Assembly (NCBI GenBank): GCA_913778145.1
Contig: CAJYVI010000055.1
Location: forward strand, 1-41,529
Origin: an uncultured Pseudocitrobacter sp.
GTDB lineage: Bacteria; Pseudomonadota; Gammaproteobacteria; Enterobacterales; Enterobacteriaceae
DNA: 41,529 nucleotides
Direction of reading: 5' to 3'
The first letter of the stretch is position 1, and every line of letters starts with the position of its first letter. The position numbers and the translations under genes were made by a program. Below are positions 38,203 through 41,529 of this stretch, piece by piece. A model generated the notes under the pieces. That model did no database searches, was not told the origin of the DNA, and saw nothing but the letters and a program-made list of their open reading frames with translations.

Positions 38203-39723
38203 ATGTCACTATCCGTTGTCTACACACGTGCGGCGCTGGGCGTCACCGCTCCGCTCATTACCGTTGAAGTTCACATTAGTCAGGGGTTGCCAGGGCTCAC
38301 CATGGTGGGCCTGCCGGAAACGACCGTAAAGGAAGCGCGCGATCGCGTTCGTAGCGCAATTATCAATAGCGGTTATGAGTTCCCGGCTAAAAAAATCACG
38401 ATTAACCTGGCACCTGCCGATCTGCCTAAGGAAGGAGGGCGATATGATTTACCTATCGCTCTCGCGCTCCTGGCGGCCTCTGAGCAACTTAATCCCCAAA
38501 GACTGGGTCAATATGAGTTTGTGGGCGAACTCGCGCTTACAGGCATGTTACGCGGCATTCCCGGCGCGATTTCAGCAGCAATTGAAGCGGATAAAGCCGG
38601 AAGACAGATTGTAGTGGCCGAGGATGATGCTGCACAGGTTGGCTTATTGGGCGGGAGTGAATGCTATATCGCCAGTCATTTGCAGGAGGTTTGCGCCTTT
38701 CTTGAGGGGAAACACGAATTACGCACGGCAGAACCGGATACAACGCCTGTGCCCCTGATATGTGAGGACTTGAGCGACGTCATCGGGCAACATCAGGGAA
38801 AGCGGGCGCTGGAGGTTACAGCCGCAGGTGGACACAATCTTTTGCTCATTGGCCCGCCAGGTACCGGAAAAACGATGCTCGCTTCGCGTCTGCGCGGGCT
38901 GCTGCCTCCGCTCAACGATCGGGAAGCACTGGAAACGGCGGCGATTATCAGCCTGGAGAATGCCAGTAGCGTGCAGAAACAGTGGCGTCAGCGCCCTTTC
39001 CGTTCGCCGCACCATAGCGCGTCGTTAACCGCCATGGTGGGCGGCGGGTCTATTCCGGGGCCTGGCGAGATCTCGCTGGCGCATAACGGCGTACTGTTTC
39101 TTGATGAACTCCCGGAGTTTGAACGACGGGTGCTGGATGCCCTGCGCGAACCTATTGAGTCGGGGCAAATTCATATCTCACGCACGCGGGCGAAAATTAC
39201 CTATCCCGCACGATTTCAATTGATTGCGGCAATGAATCCCAGCCCAACCGGGCATTATCAGGGTAATCATAATCGCTGTACGCCGGAGCAAACGCTGCGT
39301 TATCTGGGGCGTTTATCGGGTCCGTTTCTGGACCGTTTTGATCTCTCCCTTGAGATACCGTTACCGCCGCCAGGAATACTAAGTCAGGCGCGTCAGGAAG
39401 AAGAGAATAGCCAGACGGTACAGGCACGCGTGATTGAAGCGCAGGCACGTCAGTATCATCGTCAGGGGCAACTCAATGCCAGACTTGGCGGTAGTGATAT
39501 TCGCCGCTACTGTGCGTTGAGCGATGAAGATGCAGTATGGCTGGAGCAAACGCTCACCGCGTTGGGGTTATCGATACGCGCCTGGCAGAGGCTGCTAAAG
39601 GTGTCACGCACCATTGCCGATCTGGAAGGAGTGAACGCGATTGTTCGTCATCATCTCCAGGAGGCACTGAGTTATCGGGGTATTGACCGGGTGCTGATAC
39701 ATCTGCAAAAACTGTTGCAGTAA
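38203..39723 (+). CDS. yifB: YifB, Mg-chelatase-like AAA+ ATPase (ComM family)
   Basis: A 506-residue protein with an N-terminal ribosomal-S5/Lon-protease-like fold domain (about 1-180), a central AAA+ domain with Walker A GPPGTGKT (217-224) and Walker B VLFLDE (297-302), and a C-terminal Mg-chelatase-type domain. The orthologue ComM is a DNA branch-migration helicase that helps integrate DNA in natural transformation in Vibrio and Haemophilus. Its role in enterics is unclear. RSPHHSASLTAMVGGG and NPSPTGHYQG are family signatures. It has a strong AGGAGG before the ATG. Confidence 0.95.
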   Translation: MSLSVVYTRAALGVTAPLITVEVHISQGLPGLTMVGLPETTVKEARDRVRSAIINSGYEFPAKKITINLAPADLPKEGGRYDLPIALALLAASEQLNPQRLGQYEFVGELALTGMLRGIPGAISAAIEADKAGRQIVVAEDDAAQVGLLGGSECYIASHLQEVCAFLEGKHELRTAEPDTTPVPLICEDLSDVIGQHQGKRALEVTAAGGHNLLLIGPPGTGKTMLASRLRGLLPPLNDREALETAAIISLENASSVQKQWRQRPFRSPHHSASLTAMVGGGSIPGPGEISLAHNGVLFLDELPEFERRVLDALREPIESGQIHISRTRAKITYPARFQLIAAMNPSPTGHYQGNHNRCTPEQTLRYLGRLSGPFLDRFDLSLEIPLPPPGILSQARQEEENSQTVQARVIEAQARQYHRQGQLNARLGGSDIRRYCALSDEDAVWLEQTLTALGLSIRAWQRLLKVSRTIADLEGVNAIVRHHLQEALSYRGIDRVLIHLQKLLQ

Positions 39724-39724
39724 A

Positions 39725-39744
39725 AAAGGGGCCGAAGCCCCTTT
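39725..39744. terminator. Bidirectional terminator between yifB and yifE
   Basis: AAAGGGGC and GCCCCTTT pair around a CGAA tetraloop between the convergent yifB and yifE stops. On the plus strand it is followed by TTTCTTGTT and on the minus strand by TTTTTTA, so it can serve both genes. Confidence 0.85.
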
Positions 39745-39748
39745 CTTG

Positions 39749-40087
39749 TTAGTCGTCGCTTTCAGTGTAGTCTTCAGCGCCTTCCACCTGCGGCTTGCCG
39801 CCAGACAGCGTGTGGAAACGTTTAGGGCGCTTGATGCGCGTCACATACTTGTTCCATACACGTTCAGCTTCAGTCGCTGGTTCACGCTCGCCACGGCACA
39901 CCGCAACAAACTGCTTCTCTTCATCGGTAGCCGGTTCACGTTTGCCGAGATCGAGTTCGTTAAAGGCATAGCCACAACGTTCAAGCAGTTGAGCCTCTTT
40001 GATGGTGAAATCACCATGGCGAGAGAACCCGCGTGGATAATTTTTATTGTCGAAAAAACGATTAGTCGTCGTAAAGCTTTCCGCCAT
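39749..40087 (-). CDS. maoP: Macrodomain Ori organisation protein MaoP (YifE)
   Basis: A 112-residue member of the DUF413 family, formerly YifE. In E. coli, MaoP together with the nearby 17-base maoS site constrains DNA mobility in the Ori macrodomain. The protein is charged, with no membrane or DNA-binding motif I can name. [20 protein letters not shown] is the conserved N-terminus, and the tail is acidic. It is divergent from hdfR with the maoS-like site in between. The ATG follows AGGAGCGTGTAGG. Confidence 0.93.
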   Translation of the reverse strand: MAESFTTTNRFFDNKNYPRGFSRHGDFTIKEAQLLERCGYAFNELDLGKREPATDEEKQFVAVCRGEREPATEAERVWNKYVTRIKRPKRFHTLSGGKPQVEGAEDYTESDD

Positions 40088-40121
40088 CCTACACGCTCCT
40101 AATTCTTTGGCCGAGCTATTT

Positions 40122-40138
40122 ATGGCGCGGAGTATTAG
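40122..40138 (-). promoter_or_regulatory. maoS-like site
   Basis: The minus strand reads CTAATACTCCGCGCCAT, which I recall as the 17-base maoS sequence of E. coli. It lies 35 bases before the maoP start in the maoP-hdfR gap, its known place. The identity is from memory. The position and the pairing with maoP support it. Confidence 0.65.
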
Positions 40139-40144
40139 TTACGC

Positions 40145-40173
40145 TTGACAGAGTGTAAAACAAAAGATTTAAA
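40145..40173 (+). promoter_or_regulatory. Promoter of hdfR
   Basis: A consensus TTGACA (40145-40150) is followed after 17 bases by TTTAAA (40168-40173), 33 bases before the hdfR GTG. The -10 is weak. In E. coli the hdfR promoter is repressed by H-NS and the region is AT-rich here too. Confidence 0.5.
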
Positions 40174-40205
40174 TCATAACGACAAATTATTTTGTGGAGA
40201 AAGCT

Positions 40206-41027
40206 GTGGATACGGAATTGCTAAAAACTTTCCTCGAAGTGAGCAGAACTCGTCACTTCGGGCGCGCTGCGGAAGCCCTCTATTTGACGCAATCTGCGGT
40301 AAGTTTTCGCATCCGTCAGTTGGAAAATCAGTTAGGCGTCAATCTCTTCACTCGACATCGCAACAACATCCGTCTGACCGCCGCGGGCGAAAAACTGCTG
40401 CCTTACGCGGAAACGCTGATGAATACGTGGCAGGCGGCACGGAAAGAGGTCGCTCATACCTCGAGGCATAATGAATTTTCTATTGGGGCCAGCGCGTCGC
40501 TGTGGGAATGTATGCTGAATGGCTGGCTCGCCAGGCTCTATCAATCGTTTGATAATCTTCAATTTGAGGCGCGGATTGCGCAGCGTCAGTCACTGGTGAA
40601 GCAACTCCATGAGCGGCAGCTTGATCTGCTCATCACCACAGAAGCGCCCAAAATGGACGAATTTAGCAGCCAGTTGCTGGGGAATTTTACACTCGCCCTT
40701 TATTGCGCATTCCCTTCAAGTGAGAAAGCACAACTAAACTATTTGCGTCTGGAATGGGGCCCGGATTTTCAGCAGCATGAGGCTGGTCTGATCGCGCACG
40801 ATGACGTTCCACTATTGACCACCAGTTCAGCTGATTTGGCAAGACAGCAGTTGGAACCGCTGAAAGGCTGCACCTGGTTACCTACAGCGTGGGCGAAAGA
40901 GAAAGGTGGGCTACATACGGTTGCGGATAGCGCGACGCTTTCTCGTCCGTTATATGCCATCTGGTTACAGAACAGCGATAAACAGGCACAAATTCGCGAC
41001 ATCCTGAAAAATAACGTTCTGATTTAG
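40206..41027 (+). CDS. hdfR: LysR-family regulator HdfR
   Basis: A 273-residue LysR regulator, H-NS-dependent flagellar regulator in E. coli, where it represses flhDC. The helix-turn-helix spans residues 1-60 ([20 protein letters not shown] then [18 protein letters not shown]). The GTG at 40206 was chosen because it gives the [10 protein letters not shown] family N-terminus and has GGAGAAAG upstream; a GTG at 40194 would add four residues. The effector domain is a few residues shorter than in E. coli ([12 protein letters not shown] region and C-terminus). No U-tailed terminator follows directly. Confidence 0.94.
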   Translation: MDTELLKTFLEVSRTRHFGRAAEALYLTQSAVSFRIRQLENQLGVNLFTRHRNNIRLTAAGEKLLPYAETLMNTWQAARKEVAHTSRHNEFSIGASASLWECMLNGWLARLYQSFDNLQFEARIAQRQSLVKQLHERQLDLLITTEAPKMDEFSSQLLGNFTLALYCAFPSSEKAQLNYLRLEWGPDFQQHEAGLIAHDDVPLLTTSSADLARQQLEPLKGCTWLPTAWAKEKGGLHTVADSATLSRPLYAIWLQNSDKQAQIRDILKNNVLI

Positions 41028-41084
41028 GGGCGTTTTAAAGAAAAGGAGTGGGATCGCGAGATGTCACTTCGCTGAATTTCGGGC

Positions 41085-41114
41085 AAAAAAAATCCTTTGC
41101 ATAAGCAAAGGATT
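41085..41114 (-). terminator. rRNA operon terminator
   Basis: AATCCTTTGC and GCAAAGGATT form a perfect 10-base stem with a 4-base loop, followed on the minus strand by eight Ts (A run at 41085-41092). It lies just past tRNA-Trp and ends the leftward rRNA operon. Confidence 0.92.
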
Positions 41115-41119
41115 ATATA

Positions 41120-41195
41120 TGGCAGGGGCGGAGAGACTCGAACTCGCGACACCCGGTTTTGGAGACCGGTGCTCTACCAACTGAGCTACGCCCCT
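41120..41195 (-). tRNA. trpT: tRNA-Trp (CCA)
   Basis: A 76-base tRNA. The reverse complement begins AGGGGCGTAG and ends CGCCCCTGCCA. The anticodon CCA (41160-41162) is in the context TCTCCAAAAC. It is the last gene of the rRNA operon, as at the E. coli rrnC locus. Confidence 0.97.
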
Positions 41196-41210
41196 AAATT
41201 TTCTTATCAT

Positions 41211-41241
41211 TAAGCCTGCTAATGTAGCAGGCTTAATTTTT
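41211..41241 (+). terminator. Plus-strand terminator between trpT and aspT
   Basis: TAAGCCTGCT and AGCAGGCTTA form a perfect 10-base stem around a 5-base loop, followed on the plus strand by ATTTTTTTAA. The U run is on the plus strand only, although both flanking tRNAs are on the minus strand. It could stop antisense read-through from hdfR before it reaches tRNA-Asp and the rRNA genes. Confidence 0.65.
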
Positions 41242-41249
41242 TTAATAAG

Positions 41250-41326
41250 TGGCGGAACGGACGGGACTCGAACCCGCGACCCCCTGCGTGACAGGCAGGT
41301 ATTCTAACCGACTGAACTACCGCTCC
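41250..41326 (-). tRNA. aspT: tRNA-Asp (GTC)
   Basis: A 77-base tRNA. The reverse complement begins GGAGCGGTAGTTC and ends with the encoded CCA. The anticodon GTC lies in the context CCTGTCACG. It follows the 5S rRNA gene in the distal part of the rRNA operon. Confidence 0.97.
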
Positions 41327-41378
41327 ACCGAATTTCTTTGTCACTACCCGGATTTTCATCCCGGTTTACTGCAATTTG

Positions 41379-41498
41379 ATGCCTGGCAGTTCCCTACTCT
41401 CGCATGGGGAGGCCCCACACTACCATCGGCGCTACGGCGTTTCACTTCTGAGTTCGGCATGGGGTCAGGTGGGACCACCGCGCTAGTGCCGCCAGGCA
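41379..41498 (-). rRNA. rrf: 5S ribosomal RNA
   Basis: A 120-base gene. The reverse complement starts TGCCTGGCGGCACTAGCGCG and ends AACTGCCAGGCAT, with the terminal helix paired. It matches the enteric 5S rRNA closely, including CCCACCTGACCCCATGCCG. The 31 bases to the right are 23S-5S spacer, and the 23S gene lies outside the window. By position it corresponds to rrfC of E. coli rrnC. Confidence 0.97.
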
Positions 41499-41529
41499 AA
41501 TTCTGTTGTATTAACCCGCTTATCGCCGG

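Overview
The window is a chromosomal stretch of an enteric gamma-proteobacterium (order Enterobacterales, most like Enterobacteriaceae such as Citrobacter, Enterobacter or Leclercia). Gene order and protein sequences follow the E. coli argX-yifK-wec-rho-trxA-rhlB-gppA-rep-ppiC-ilvC-ilvY-ilvADEMGL-yifB-yifE-hdfR-trpT-aspT-rrf segment, here in reversed orientation. The species cannot be fixed by eye. It looks like one assembly contig: the first 12 bases match the end of an Illumina adapter, and both ends stop at tRNA/rRNA genes, where short-read assemblies usually break.

Layout. 1-470: three tRNA genes (Leu-CAG, His-GUG, Arg-CCG) and their promoter. 472-1857: amino-acid permease yifK/thrP. 2072-14849: the complete twelve-gene enterobacterial common antigen (ECA) operon, read leftward from wecA to wecG with mostly 4-base stop/start overlaps. 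It covers lipid-linked sugar initiation (wecA), UDP-ManNAcA synthesis (wecB, wecC), TDP-Fuc4NAc synthesis (rffG, rffH, wecE, wecD), the glycosyltransferases (wecG, wecF), flippase (wzxE), polymerase (wzyE) and chain-length control (wzzE). 15044-17007: rho with its leader, then trxA. 17150-19905: rhlB and gppA. 20002-22023: rep helicase. 22136-22748: two tandem ppiC-type parvulins. 22868-25395: ilvC and its divergent activator ilvY.

25396-31298 is accessory DNA between ilvY and ilvA, which are neighbours in E. coli K-12. After an ilvY terminator and about 500 bases of AT-rich DNA comes a tightly coupled five-gene rightward operon: a membrane-anchored GT2 (DPM1/GtrB-like) glycosyltransferase, a class I SAM methyltransferase, a GtrA-family flippase, a GT4 glycosyltransferase and a GT-C-like integral membrane glycosyltransferase. 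It looks like an uncharacterised polyprenyl-phosphate-sugar glycan-modification system and is the most interesting part of the window.

31299-37850: the ilvLGMEDA branched-chain amino-acid operon with leader peptide, attenuator and an intact ilvG (frameshifted in E. coli K-12). 38203-41027: yifB, yifE/maoP with a maoS-like site, and hdfR. 41085-41498: end of an rRNA operon (5S rRNA, tRNA-Asp, tRNA-Trp, terminator), leftward.

Start codons were moved from the longest-ORF start where family length, stop/start overlap or a Shine-Dalgarno site supported it (wecG, wecE, wecD, rffH, rffG, rho, trxA, rep, ppiC, ilvC, ilvY, ilvA, hdfR). Comparisons with E. coli rest on remembered family sequences, not a database search.
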